64,000 bases of DNA from Anastrepha obliqua (GCF_027943255.1 NC_072893.1:26930001-26994000); one strand, 5' to 3'. Counted from the first letter of the stretch, positions 9,681 to 20,504 are shown. The notes: a model not told the origin generated them from the letters alone. Translations and numbers: made by a program.

Positions 9681-10546
9681 TAAGTATGCAACATGTGGCA
9701 CTCTCTCCTGTCATGATGGAATCATTTCTTTGTAAAGAAGTGGGGAACGAAACAGTTGTGACTCTCTGGGCTTTAACGCTCATCATTCCCGAAAAAGTTG
9801 GAAGCATCTTCAGTTCGGCAAAAATTAGAATCAAAAATGGGTCGAAGAGACTAAATAATCTAAGCGGTAGAACTTAATTTCTCTACAGAGCACAATTTGA
9901 GGATAAAACCCCTCTGGGAACAATTTTTTAATGTGCATTCATTTTGCAATGAAACAAAATTTCACGATTTTAAAAGCTCTTCGCTTGTACGACTTCGCAT
10001 CGTAACTTGCCAGTTTATTCAGAAGAAAAATTCGTAAAATTGTGTTTACTTGCACAGCTGATTTCACAGTTATTGCTAACGAAAATCGTACAAGTCTATA
10101 AAAACACCCTTTACAAGTTCAACCGTGTCCGCCAGCCATTTGTTATGCCACTGAGCAGGATATCCGCAGCACAAACAAATCACAGAGCTTATGGCGTACC
10201 GAAATGGCAAATGGCGGCTACAAAACTCTCATAGATGTATTTATGTGTGTATTTTTTCGATTTATTAGTGCACAGAAATGATTAACGGAACGCTGGGCGT
10301 ATGAGTGACATCTGATGAGCAGTGCAGACGAAGAAAAAATACACTCAAACGCTGTACTCCTACATTTTTTCACCCAAATGATACGCCAAGAATGGTGGGA
10401 TGGGACGGGATTTTTTATTATTATTATTTATTTATACTATTCTAATGTATAAATAATATTAAAAAAAAAATTTCTAAAACTAAAATTGCGTATTTACAAT
10501 AAGTGTTAATTGTTTAGTATGAGTCAATGTATTTGTATATATAGAA
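9681..10546. other. No gene seen
   Basis: AT-rich DNA up to the Helitron boundary. The frame at 10007-10234 is short and unrecognised. An ATT/TTA simple stretch lies at 10410-10460. Nothing else can be supported. Confidence 0.4.
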
Positions 10547-10825
10547 CTAGCAAACCCGGCCCCCTTCGCTGGGCACACTAAAATAGAATAGATATGGTTT
10601 AGAACAGAAAATATATGATTTTTATATTATTTATTTCTTTATTCTTTATTCAAGCGCTTTGGCATAAACAATATTTTTTGTTTTTCTATTTGTTTTTGAG
10701 TAAATATAAAATATAAATTGAAAATCAGGGAAAAAGAAGATTGTTTTTAAATTTCAAATCAACGCACGCATATGAATAAACAATCGTCTTTTTTCCTGAT
10801 CATCCATGAATTTTTCGTTTCAATT

Positions 10826-10838
10826 TATATGTTTTATT
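10826..10838 (+). repeat. Left target-site duplication of the LOA-type LINE
   Basis: TATATGTTTTATT here is identical to 16270-16282 at the other end of the LINE. The length of 13 bp is typical for target-primed reverse transcription, and the pair fixes the element's borders. Confidence 0.9.
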
Positions 10839-11199
10839 GGCTGGCGAAAATCCTCCACTGAACCCTCCCCGAGGGTGCCAGCTGGTAATAAGTACCACAG
10901 CTTTCCTATTTATAGGAGGTACTTAGCTAAGTTAAGGATACTATGGGTTGGGTTCGATACTCCTCAATAGTACAGCTCTACCCAAAGTACTCTTAACGTG
11001 GTCGGGGGTGAAGGGCTGGATTAAGGTGTGATGCGACCCGTGCCGAGAATCTGTCAGGCTTGGGGCCCTTCTAACAAATAACCAAGTCTCGAACGGAGCT
11101 TACGGATACCTGGCGCCCTCCGTAATAACTAGCCTTACCCGTGTAGTTCGGAGCTATGCACGGGCGGACATCCTTTCTCCGACACTCGTGGGTCCAAAC

Positions 11200-12621
11200 A
11201 TGCAAGACGTTTCAAAAACAATTAAAAAAAAGGAGATCGGTCCTCCTTCGAAAAGACCGACAGGAACAAACAGTTCCACAATAAGAGCAACGGTTGCACC
11301 GAGCTCACATAGAACTCCATCCATCGGCCAAATAAGTCGATCAAAGCACACAGCGACAACTTCAGCGAAAGCGAGGCCAGCTGCCACACAACCAGAGCTG
11401 GACACAGGTCCAAGCACAAGTAGGGGTGCACTAGCCCGGCAATCTACTGTGATTCAGCCCCCAAAAACGGTCCCGACCGGAAGCACAGCTACTGCTAGCT
11501 CCGGTACCGAAGGATGGCCGCTTGTGAGGGTGGTAGACCCAGCGAAAGCGAGCTACCAGGATCGCAGAAATGCAGCCAGGCTCCTAAGGAGGGTGCACGA
11601 AACTCACCCAAAAGAAGGCGAATTGTCTCAGGAGTTGAAAGAGGCGATTGATAGAGCGAAAGCGATCATTCCTGAGTCCTTGGAGGAGAATAAGCCAAGT
11701 GCAAAAAGGCACAAACCAATGGGCGTGACGCCCAGAAAATCATTTGCGGAGGTTGCAAAAGACCGCTTTATCATAGGGGTCCTGGACCAGAACCATCCTG
11801 AAGGTATGATCCCCAAGGCCCAATGGAAATGGGTAGAGGCCGAGCTAACGAAAGTGGCACTGAAGGTCATTCTGGAGAACCCCGGCCCCCCGCCTGCGTG
11901 CGAAGACTTAGGCTGGCACCAAGGCCAGATAAAAATAATAGCGTGCGACGATGAGAGATCGGTTCAGCTGTACAAAGAGGCCATCTCCAAAGTTGGAGAA
12001 GTGTACCCAAATGCCAAGCTAGTGGTCGTGGACAGGAAGGATATTCCGTCCAGGCCTCGAGCAAGGGTTTGGTTACCTTCAACCGTCGAAGACCCGGTAG
12101 AGATTATGAAGCTCATCCGGGTCTGCAATCCAGATATCCCAACGCAGGAGTGGAGATACGTCAAAACCATCACCAACCAAAGCAGCGCGGACGAATCGAA
12201 AGAGCAGAAGCGCGCCACCATGCAGGCTCTCCTGCTCCTCACGGAGAACTCAATTGAACCGTTAGCGAAATGCGACGGGCAACTGCGGTACGGTTTTGTG
12301 AAGGTGAAACTCCACATTTACAAAACCGACACGGATGCTATTGAGTTCCTCGCCACGAAAGAAAGCGAAAAGCCCATGAGGGAGCTGGAGCCCATGAGTG
12401 AAATCGAGCCCATGAGCGAGGACGACCAGCCCACCGAAGAAGAATACGCCTCTTCAGGCTCAGAAATGGGCTTAGGGAGGTTGTACTTCGTACGGGAGGG
12501 TAAGTATCCCACACAACAGCGTAAGTATTCCGAAAGGGAACTTTTATGCGAAAGCAAAGAAGACCCAGACGTAACGTTAACAGCTAATGCATCTTCTTCA
12601 GATAAACCTACACCATTGTAA
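11200..12621 (+). CDS. LOA-type LINE ORF1 protein (DUF4780-like)
   Basis: This is the nucleic-acid-binding ORF1 protein expected to coat LINE RNA in a ribonucleoprotein. The first ATG of the open frame is at 11200 and gives 473 residues; the frame is open upstream to 11188 without another ATG. The first 130 residues are Ser/Thr/Pro/Lys-rich and probably disordered. The middle, about residues 185-375, has FIIGVLDQNHPEGMIPKAQW, then GWHQGQIKIIAC and ARVWLP, the pattern I associate with the DUF4780 domain of fly LOA-type elements. An acidic tail follows with three EPMS repeats. I see no CCHC knuckles. It overlaps ORF2 by 35 bases in another frame. No stops or frameshifts are present. Confidence 0.85.
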   Translation: MQDVSKTIKKKEIGPPSKRPTGTNSSTIRATVAPSSHRTPSIGQISRSKHTATTSAKARPAATQPELDTGPSTSRGALARQSTVIQPPKTVPTGSTATASSGTEGWPLVRVVDPAKASYQDRRNAARLLRRVHETHPKEGELSQELKEAIDRAKAIIPESLEENKPSAKRHKPMGVTPRKSFAEVAKDRFIIGVLDQNHPEGMIPKAQWKWVEAELTKVALKVILENPGPPPACEDLGWHQGQIKIIACDDERSVQLYKEAISKVGEVYPNAKLVVVDRKDIPSRPRARVWLPSTVEDPVEIMKLIRVCNPDIPTQEWRYVKTITNQSSADESKEQKRATMQALLLLTENSIEPLAKCDGQLRYGFVKVKLHIYKTDTDAIEFLATKESEKPMRELEPMSEIEPMSEDDQPTEEEYASSGSEMGLGRLYFVREGKYPTQQRKYSERELLCESKEDPDVTLTANASSSDKPTPL

Positions 12622-15600
12622 AGAAGCCTGCCATGCCCTCCTGGATCGTCTGGCAGAAGATCAGCCGGATGTAGTCCTCATCCAGGAACCCTGGGTACGG
12701 AATGGCGAAATCTGCGGTTTGAGGACACCAGGTTATAAAGTATATAAGACTAATTGTGAAGGTACTAAAAGAGCATGCATAATGGCAAAAGTACATCTTA
12801 ATATCTTTATGATTCATAATTTCAGTAACGCAGATACTACGACGGTTAGCTGGGAAGTGAGCGGAAGCAACACCTGGCTAACCTCGTTCTATTTTGCCGG
12901 AGACGACACAGGTCCACTGCCGTCACCGCTAATAAGAAGCCTTGTGGAAGACTGTAAAGCTCACAACCGCAAACTAGTACTAGGAGGTGATGCCAATGCC
13001 CACCATACCATATGGGGGAGCTCGGATACAAACGAACGAGGTGAGTCTCTCTTTAATTATATTATATGTAGTAAGCTTTTAGTGTGTAACAAAGGCAACG
13101 AACCTACATTTATTACGCGTAATAGACAAGAAGTTCTTGATATTACGCTGGCAAGTCAAACCCTTTACGGAAAGATGACGCAGTGGAGGGTTCTGAATGA
13201 ACACTCTTACTCCGATCATCGCTACATAGAAATTAAATTTGGGGGAAACAACCCACGGGCTCCACCCGCCAATAGGAACTTGAAAAAGACCAACTGGCAT
13301 ATATATAAACGGGAACTTAAGGAAAGACTTCCAAATTCCCAAAATATTACTATTGAAGACAGAGAATCATTGAACGAACACGTACAAACCCTTACGGAGG
13401 TCTGTAGAACTGCGCTAAACGAGGCTTGCCCTTTAAGTAGGTATAAGGGGAAGAAAAAGCCGCCCTGGTGGTCAGAAGACCTGTCTACATTAAGAAACGA
13501 CAGCAGAAAACAGTTTAACAGAGCGAAAGCGACACGGGAGAGTAAAGACTGGGACTGCTACTACAGTAAACTAAAAATTTACAAAAAAGAAGTTAGGAAA
13601 GCGAAAAGGTCTGGTTGGAGAAAGTTCTGTGGAGAAATCGAAGGAACCACAGAGGCCTCCAGACTGCGCAAAATCCTCTCAAAAAAACACAATCCCATCG
13701 GATACCTCCAAAAACCGGACAGGAGTTGGACTACTTCGAGTGACGAAACGTTGAAGTTGCTAGTGGACACGCACTTTCCCTGCAACGAATCATCTAACGT
13801 AGTAATCGACAATGGTACGGAAAGATCAAATTCTGACATTGAAGAAATAATCACTGAAACTAGGATAACCTGGGCAGTGAACACGTTCAAACCATTTAAA
13901 TCACCGGGCCCAGATGGATTATTCCCGGCCCAAATACAACATTCACTCAACTACATCATGGAGTGGGTGACGGCCATATTTAAGGCCGCTCTGAAACTGA
14001 AAAGTGTCCCATCAACATGGAAAGAGGTAAAAGTGGTCTTTATCCCTAAAGCGGGAAAAAGTTCACACACAACACCTAAGGATTTCAGGCCAATAAGCCT
14101 ATCCTCCTTTCTGCTAAAGACATTAGAAAGAATTCTAGAAGAACACATTAGGGCTAACATCAGCCCTAATAAGCTCAGCATCTCACAACATGCGTACTGT
14201 AAAGGGAAATCAACCGAAACAGCACTTAACTCACTTGTTACAGAAATCGAGAAGTCAATGTATAACAAAGAATTCACACTGGTAGTCTTCCTAGATATCG
14301 AGGGCGCTTTCAACAACATCCTACCGGATACCATAATAAAGGCACTGACGGATTTCGGGATCTCTGGAGCTCTGGTTGAGTTCATCAAAAACATGCTCTT
14401 GAGCAGATTTGTGATCGCAACCCTAGGGGCCACAGAGATCAAGAAAAAAGTTAGCAGAGGAACACCTCAAGGCGGCGTGCTGTCCCCTCTCCTATGGGTG
14501 CTGGCACTAAACTCATTGCTAAAGAGCCTAGAGGAGAGAGGACAACACGTAGTAGCATATGCGGACGATGTTGCAATGGTAGTAAGGGGGAAATTCCCCA
14601 ATACACTCATAGAAATCATGCAAGATTTACTAAATATGGTTGAAAACTGGTCAAAAGCAAATGGGCTAAGTGTCAACCCCAATAAAACTGAACTAATCCT
14701 ATTTACCAGGAAACACAAAATACCGAATATAACTCCTCCGACTCTAGGAGGAACGGCACTGTCATTTACTGATGAGGCCCGCTACTTAGGTCTAATACTG
14801 GACCGAAAGCTAACATGGAAGGCAAATGTCGAAGATAGAGTAAAAAGGGCGACAATAGCACTATACTCTTGTAAACAGCTGATAGGACTAAGTTGGGGTC
14901 TCTCCCCATCTATCGTATATTGGCTTTACACGGCAATTGTCAGACCTATCCTAACATACGGCATATTAGTATGGTGGCCAGCTTTAGATAAATTGTACAT
15001 CAAAAGAACCATGGCACACGTACAAAGAATGGCCAGTCTTTGCATTTGCGGAGCCCTCAGAACCACACCCACAGATGCACTAAATATCATGCTTAACATT
15101 TTACCAATAGAGCAGTACGGTAAGCAAACAGCTGCCAAAGCAACTCTCAGACTAAGAGAAATCGGCCTACTCAGAACGAACCAAAGAGGGCACTCCTCAA
15201 TTTTAAAACAATTCCCCTGCATTCCCAACACAACGGATTTCTGTATAACCAAGGACATCAATTTGTATAAATCCTTCGTCACAGTATTTCCTTCCAAAGA
15301 GGAATGGGATAACGGGCTCATTGTTAAGATAAATAAAGTAAACATCTACACAGATGGCTCAAAACTGGATAACAAAGTAGGGGGAGGGGTCTACTCCGAC
15401 AAACTCGGAGTATGCCAATCATTCCGCTTACCTGATCATTGCAGTGTATTTCAGGCGGAAGTCACTGCCATAAAAGAGGGGCTTAAAGAGATAAAAACGA
15501 GAGAATTATCCACAAATGAAGTCTTCATTTACTCGGACAGTCAAGCAGCAATAAAAGCGCTGGAATCAAAAACACACTCGTCAAAAACAGTTCTAGAATG

Positions 15601-16195
15601 TTTTAAACTACTAGACGACGTATCTAAGTGCTACAAGGTGCACCTTATCTGGGTACCGGGCCACAGAGACATTCCAGGAAATTGTAAGGCGGATGAACTT
15701 GCAAGAGCCGGTACAACGCTCGATCTCGAACCGGATAAGGAACTGCTACCCATACCTATAGCCACCTGTAAATTACTTATAGACAGGGAAACCATCAAAA
15801 AGGTAAATACAATCTGGCAAAACCTCACAACTTGCGAACTAAGCAGACAGACATGGCCGAACTGGAACAGCGGTCGATCGAAGATCTTGCTAAGATTCAA
15901 CAGGGAATCTATAAGAAAAATGATAGGTGTTTTAACAGGTCATTGTTTAATAGGCAGCCACGCTAGAAGGTTAGGACTACCTTACTTCGATTTCTGTAGA
16001 AGCTGTCTAAATACAGAAGAAGAGGAAACAGTCAGACACCTTTTATGTGAGTGTGAAAGCCTAGCTAGGAGAAGGCTGCGCACCCTCGATACAGCATTTT
16101 TAACCGATGTAGCGGATATAGCCCATCTAAAGCTAACGAAGCTCTGCTCGTTTATTAAAGCAACCGGATGGTTTGAAAAGGAACACGTAGAGTAA
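12587..16195 (+). CDS. LOA-type LINE ORF2: endonuclease, reverse transcriptase, RNase H
   Basis: This 1202-residue polyprotein would nick target DNA, prime on the 3' OH and copy LINE RNA. The EEP endonuclease (about 1-215) has LIQEPW, GGDANAH (D135, N137) and the catalytic YSDH (D210, H211). The RT (about 430-760) shows FKSPGPDG, FRPISLSS, VVFLDIEGAFNN, GTPQGGVLSP and the catalytic box YADD at 658-661, then RYLGLILD. RNase H carries the quartet D923 (YTDGS), E958 (FQAEV), D984 (YSDSQAA) and D1036 (KADELA), plus WVPGHRDIPGN. A Cys/His cluster (CRSC ... RHLLCEC) closes it. Every catalytic residue I can check is present and the frame is intact. The ATG overlaps the end of ORF1, which suggests reinitiation or frameshift translation (inference). 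Confidence 0.9.
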   Translation: MHLLQINLHHCKEACHALLDRLAEDQPDVVLIQEPWVRNGEICGLRTPGYKVYKTNCEGTKRACIMAKVHLNIFMIHNFSNADTTTVSWEVSGSNTWLTSFYFAGDDTGPLPSPLIRSLVEDCKAHNRKLVLGGDANAHHTIWGSSDTNERGESLFNYIICSKLLVCNKGNEPTFITRNRQEVLDITLASQTLYGKMTQWRVLNEHSYSDHRYIEIKFGGNNPRAPPANRNLKKTNWHIYKRELKERLPNSQNITIEDRESLNEHVQTLTEVCRTALNEACPLSRYKGKKKPPWWSEDLSTLRNDSRKQFNRAKATRESKDWDCYYSKLKIYKKEVRKAKRSGWRKFCGEIEGTTEASRLRKILSKKHNPIGYLQKPDRSWTTSSDETLKLLVDTHFPCNESSNVVIDNGTERSNSDIEEIITETRITWAVNTFKPFKSPGPDGLFPAQIQHSLNYIMEWVTAIFKAALKLKSVPSTWKEVKVVFIPKAGKSSHTTPKDFRPISLSSFLLKTLERILEEHIRANISPNKLSISQHAYCKGKSTETALNSLVTEIEKSMYNKEFTLVVFLDIEGAFNNILPDTIIKALTDFGISGALVEFIKNMLLSRFVIATLGATEIKKKVSRGTPQGGVLSPLLWVLALNSLLKSLEERGQHVVAYADDVAMVVRGKFPNTLIEIMQDLLNMVENWSKANGLSVNPNKTELILFTRKHKIPNITPPTLGGTALSFTDEARYLGLILDRKLTWKANVEDRVKRATIALYSCKQLIGLSWGLSPSIVYWLYTAIVRPILTYGILVWWPALDKLYIKRTMAHVQRMASLCICGALRTTPTDALNIMLNILPIEQYGKQTAAKATLRLREIGLLRTNQRGHSSILKQFPCIPNTTDFCITKDINLYKSFVTVFPSKEEWDNGLIVKINKVNIYTDGSKLDNKVGGGVYSDKLGVCQSFRLPDHCSVFQAEVTAIKEGLKEIKTRELSTNEVFIYSDSQAAIKALESKTHSSKTVLECFKLLDDVSKCYKVHLIWVPGHRDIPGNCKADELARAGTTLDLEPDKELLPIPIATCKLLIDRETIKKVNTIWQNLTTCELSRQTWPNWNSGRSKILLRFNRESIRKMIGVLTGHCLIGSHARRLGLPYFDFCRSCLNTEEEETVRHLLCECESLARRRLRTLDTAFLTDVADIAHLKLTKLCSFIKATGWFEKEHVE

Positions 16196-16718
16196 GGATA
16201 AGCTCCAGTGGCATCACAATGGACCTGCCGAAGGTCTAAGTGCGTCTTACGACAACCACCCTACCTACCTATATGTTTTATTAAGCATTGGAGCTTTTTT
16301 AACCATTATCCATTTATATTTTTCAAAAAACAAAAAAACGAAAAAAATTGTTTTTCCACGAACACATAATTTCATTCGGATTTCACATTAAATTCTCAAA
16401 TTTCGTAAGAAATTATTCACTGTTCCAAAATCCACTCCAAAAAAATTCACAAACAATTTTTACATGTTGCACTTACGTTTTTTCCTTATGGCATCCAAAT
16501 CAGAAAGAAATATTGACACATTGTAACTCACACTGTCAATTTGACAGTTCAGTTCCGCCCCAAGCGTTAAAAAAGTAAGCGACATTATGGCTGGTTCAAA
16601 AGAACGCTGTACCCGTTGCCAGTGCTCCGAATTACAATAAAACTTTACGAAACCCATTTTCAATACTTACTTAACAATGTGCGTAAGTTTGGTTTAATTC
16701 GGTGCAAAGACACGGCGG

Positions 16719-17000
16719 GTCCACGTTTTGGCATATATTTCCAGACCCTAGTCATCAATAGGTATGAAAATTACCCCGTATTAAAGCACTTATCAACAGC
16801 TTTCATTTGATACCTATATTGTACAAACACATTCTTGGGTCCACGTTTTGGTCTCTATCTCGAGACCCTAGTAACGGAGCGGATGGAAATACTCTGAACT
16901 AAAGCATTCACCAACAGCTGCCATTTGATACCCATATTGTACATACACATCCGAAGGTTACCCGGGTCCACGTTTTGACCTATATCTCGAGCCCTATTTT
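16719..17000 (-). repeat. Tandem repeats inside the Helitron, about 120 bp unit
   Basis: The phrase GGTCCACGTTTTGG begins units at about 16719, 16839 and (with a change) 16965. Each unit continues with a TATCTCGAGACCCTAG-like segment and CATTTGATACC(T/C)ATATTGTA. Two full units and part of a third are present. Short tandem arrays like this are common within fly Helitrons and DINE-type elements. Confidence 0.8.
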
Positions 17001-17238
17001 CAAAATAAAATATAATCCATGTTACTCGTAGATGATGTAGCTTTCGAATGGTGAAAGAATTTTTAAAATCGGTCCAGTAGTTTTTGAGCCTATTCATTAC
17101 AACCAAACAAACAAACAAACAAACAAGGTTTTCCTCTTTATAATATTAGTATAGATAGCGAGAAGGCTGCCAAAAACGAATTACATTTTTATTTTTTTAA
17201 GTTCAGGGGTTTTCAAATTCAGGGGTTTTTCTAATAGA

Positions 17239-17520
17239 ATTTGCCCGAGCTTCTCCTCCTATTCGTGGTGTGCGTCTTGATGTTGTTTCACAATTGAAGG
17301 GACCTACAGTTTCAAGTCAACTCCGAACGGGAAAAGGTGTTTTTTTTATGAGGAGCTTTTTCATTGCTGAAATACACTCGGAGGTTCACCATTGCCTGCC
17401 GAGGAGCGACCGCTACTAGAAAGCATTTTTTTATCATTTTCATCTTTCACGGAGATTTGAGCCTACGTTCTCTCTGTGAATTCCGAATGGTAGTCACGCA
17501 CCAAACCAGTCGGCTACGGC
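17239..17520 (-). repeat. tRNA-derived SINE copy
   Basis: This is a minus-strand copy of the SINE at 3828. The head reads GCCGTAGCCGACTGGTTTGG, the box B region is decayed (GGCTCAAATCTCCGTG), and the body includes GGTCGCTCCTCGGCAGGCAA. It is flanked by GGTTTTTCTAATAGA at 17224-17238 and 17521-17535, a 15-bp direct duplication. The duplicated word also resembles a motif inside the SINE body, so the target may itself have been SINE sequence. The 3' GCGCCAATTA end is missing. Confidence 0.8.
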
Positions 17521-17606
17521 GGTTTTTCTAATAGAGACGTTAAACAAGTGAAAATCGATTTTTTCGAACAAAGCATCACTTTTAACTATCCAAGGCATAT
17601 ACCGAC

Positions 17607-17846
17607 CTTTTAACCGAAAAGTAATAAATCAAGAAGTAAACTGGCAATGCTTTCAGAATACCTGCTATTAAAAAATCCGTTTCTCCTTGATTTAAATGTT
17701 TCCTTGCCGAAGTGCGCTTTGTACCTCGTACCTGCTGCCACAGCGATGACACCTAGCAAACATTCCAAGGGCCCAAAAAGTTTCATTGGCACTTCAAAGA
17801 CATGAAATCCATAGAAGCTCGATCCTGCTGAGTTCGCTCTGAGCAT
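17607..17846 (-). other. Unidentified reading frame, about 78 codons
   Basis: The minus-strand frame starts at an ATG at 17846 and ends at a stop near 17607. It contains FGPLECLLGVIAVAAGTRY, a probable membrane segment, then KAHFGKETFKSRRNGFFNSR. Residue composition is balanced and unlike its AT-rich surroundings. It sits between a SINE and a mariner fragment. I do not recognise the protein. It could be an exon or a retained scrap of a host gene, or a chance frame. Confidence 0.2.
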
Positions 17847-18240
17847 GTATGTGTTAAAAAAGTATCGCGAATTTTGTGTTTTTTCTAAAATTATTTATTT
17901 ATTCATTCATATCTATTTTGTCCCCTTCAAAGTAGTCCCCATGAGATATTACGCACTTGTGCCAACGTTTTTTCCAATCTTCGAATCACTTCTAAAAATC
18001 ATTTTTTTTTTATCTTGTTCAGCTCCTCCTTCGATGCCGTCTTCAGCTCGTCAATCGTAGCGTAGCATCGTCCTTTCATGGGCCTCTTCAGTTTCGGGGA
18101 CAAGAAAGAGTCACAGGGAGCCAGATCTGGGGAAAACGGTGGCTGTGGCTGTATCATCATTAGAGTGTTGTTTTTGGACAAAAAGTCGCGCACAATCAAA
18201 GATGTGTGAGGAGGGGCATTATCGTGATGCAAGAGCCAAT
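17843..18240 (-). mobile_element. Mariner fragment, 3' part, same family as 1.6-2.9 kb
   Basis: The end TGTTAAAAAAGTATCGCGAA at 17848-17867 matches the terminal repeat of the mariner at 1578-2895. Going inward on the minus strand, the frame reads HHDNAPPHTSLIVRDFLSKN, FSPDLAPCDSFL and ATIDELKTASKEELNK, so it carries the second and third catalytic blocks. The copy stops abruptly at about 18240. It shares the extra Pro-Gln between the last two aspartates with the other copy. Confidence 0.85.
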
Positions 18241-20504
18241 TTTTTCTCTTACGTTGTGTTTGTGTGATTGTACCTATTTATGTGTTATCGGCAAAAGTAC
18301 ATGACTTTCAGTGCGTAAAGTAATGAATATGCAAAAATGCGAGTGCGGTACAAATATTCTACGCCTTCGCAGAGTGTGGCTTATGTAGAACATAAAATAC
18401 TCGGATGCGCCGAACGCTTTCAATTAAGTGGCTGCTCGTTCCGCGCATAGCAAAGTATGAAATATAAAATTCAAGTCGACGTTAACACAAACTGTTGGGA
18501 TTAAGTTTGCGTATGAGCATAAAAGGAATTGCTTGCACGTATGTGCGTACGAGTGTATGCATAAATTTGTCTAATTATGTGCTTTTTTTTGAACTGCGCA
18601 TCGTAGGCTCCTGAAAAGTTGAAAAAATACTTGCACATATTTATCATAAAATTTTATTCGCCATTATTGCGCGTGAAATTGTGGTGTGCCAAGGCTTCAC
18701 CGAAAAGAATGTCTGCGCTGCACGCCTCTGAAAGCTCGTTTGCTCGCTTGCTGCAATGTTATAAATAAATTTTCGGCTTTGTTGCCACTTACACTTATCC
18801 TCAATACGACACGCCTCAAAGTGTCGAGTGGTTGCGTGCGTGTGAAATACGTGCAATGGGTACCACTTCGACACCGTGCCATGCATGCAATACAGGGTGT
18901 GGGGCAAGCCAAAAGGTAAAATCCTAAAAATATAGGAACTGTAACACATTTTTCTGGATTAACAGCAAATAGCAGTGATGCACAGTGGGAAGGACGGCTG
19001 GCCTCATTAAGAGATAAGTTTTAGTGCAAGGAATATGCAGAGGTGATCCCTTTTAAATTGCCATGGAAGGGCACGAAGTGAAAATTCATTTTTTCTCATT
19101 TTTCATGTTTGTACTATTGAGTCAAACACAAGAATGATAGAAAGAAGATTGCACCCATCAGAGAGTTCGTGACGTCACGTTTTTCCAAGTTGTGCAGTAT
19201 TGCCAACCATTTGCTCTTCGCAATAAATTTAGTGCTTTTTTATACCGAAAATGCGAAAATTTTGAAGTTTCGTGTTTGTTTCTTTTTTTTTTTTAATTTA
19301 AAGCTACCGCAACTTTAAGTTAAAAAACTGTATTATTATACGAAAGAAGGTTAAAAAAGGCCACTCTGAGAAGATTTTAGTGATAATGAAAAGTAGTTGG
19401 TTCTTATAAAATTTGATATTTTGAAAGTGAAAATTTAATTTTTTGTTCCTTTTAAGGTAGATACTCTTTGAATATTAAATTATTAAAATTTCTCTCAACT
19501 CTTCTTAACATTGAAAACCTTTTTACATATTTTAAAAAGCGTTTGAATTTACTGAATGCGAATTGAAACCATAGAGGTGTAATCGTTCCTCCCGGCCATC
19601 AATAGATGTATTTATTGTAAAAATAAGCCACAAAATAACAGAAAATAGTAAAGAAACCATACTGACATTTTTACAAAAAGAGTACCTTATCTAGTTACAT
19701 AACTTCAAATTTAGCAAATAAGTCGTTCCCTTAACAAAATAGTCTCGCTTAACAAAAAAAATTTTAAATTATTTAAATTGTACATTAGCATAACATATTT
19801 ATTTAAAAAAAACGCACATTCTAAAGATAATTTGTCACGCATACAAAGTTCTTTAAGTGATTCAATAAAAATTTAGTGTTTTATTTTCTTAAAATGGGCA
19901 TTTTAGTGCGTTTTTATATCCAAAGCTAGGCAACACTGCAGTAGTGAGAGAGAAATTTGGGCGCAGAAAGCAGAAGAACACCAACAACACCTGCAATAGC
20001 GGGCAATGCCACCAGATGCTAAAAAAAAGTAAAGCTAAATAAAACTGAGTGAATTATTTAACTATTATTAAAAAATGTATATTTTTTTAAATTATAAACA
20101 TTACTTTTAATTAGAACAGGCTAGAAAAATGTCATGAAGAAACAACTAAAATTCTGAGACTAAATAAAAAAAAATGTTAAATCAAGTTACGAAAATGGTA
20201 AACTGGCCATACTGGAGCTAAAATCACGTAACTAGTTGTCAAATTCGCTGAGAGCAAAGTGACGGGACCACGATAGGCCCCATCTCATTTTTCTTTCCAT
20301 CATGAGTCAAACACTTAAAGTTTCAACTGGAATGTAGCATCACTTTAGAAGTTTAAAAAAATCGTTATATTTTTTGCTTAAGGAATTATTTAGTTTTAAA
20401 TATAATATCCAATTCATCCTATGGTTATGTGACGATAGTTATGGTGACGATCTATCCAACTTTTTGCAGGACAATATTGTTTTTCAAACGTTTGTCCTGC
20501 GTAA
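18241..20504. other. No gene seen
   Basis: A long AT-rich stretch with no convincing coding frame. Overlapping short frames on both strands at 18644-18949 share the same bases and none matches a family I know. A T-run at 19283-19294 and A-rich words near 20030-20100 are the only simple-sequence features. Confidence 0.45.

Larger units (their letters stand above)
10839..16269 (+). mobile_element. Full-length LOA-type non-LTR retrotransposon
   Basis: This 5.4-kb element is bounded by a perfect 13-bp duplication TATATGTTTTATT at 10826-10838 and 16270-16282. It contains a 5' UTR of about 360 bp, ORF1 (11200-12621), ORF2 (12587-16195) and a short 3' UTR ending in CTACCTACC with no poly(A). An EEP endonuclease, reverse transcriptase, RNase H and C-terminal Cys/His cluster in one ORF2, with a long ORF1, point to the LOA/I group of fly LINEs. 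Both ORFs are open over their full length and the target duplication is undiverged, so the insertion looks recent. It lies inside an older Helitron. Confidence 0.9.
10547..17155 (-). mobile_element. Non-autonomous Helitron split by a LINE
   Basis: On the minus strand the element starts with TC (17155-17154) in TCTATACTAATATTATAAAG, after an A. It ends at 10547 with CTAG before a T, preceded by a GC-rich hairpin-like segment (GCCCAGCGAAGGGGGC). A TC 5' end, a hairpin, CTRR at the 3' end and insertion between A and T are the Helitron signature. Without the inserted LINE it is about 1.15 kb and has no Rep or helicase frame, so it would need help in trans. It carries tandem repeats of about 120 bp. 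The 5' region shares the motif CTCAAAAACTACTGGACCGA with the Helitron at 32.4-33.8 kb. Confidence 0.8.
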
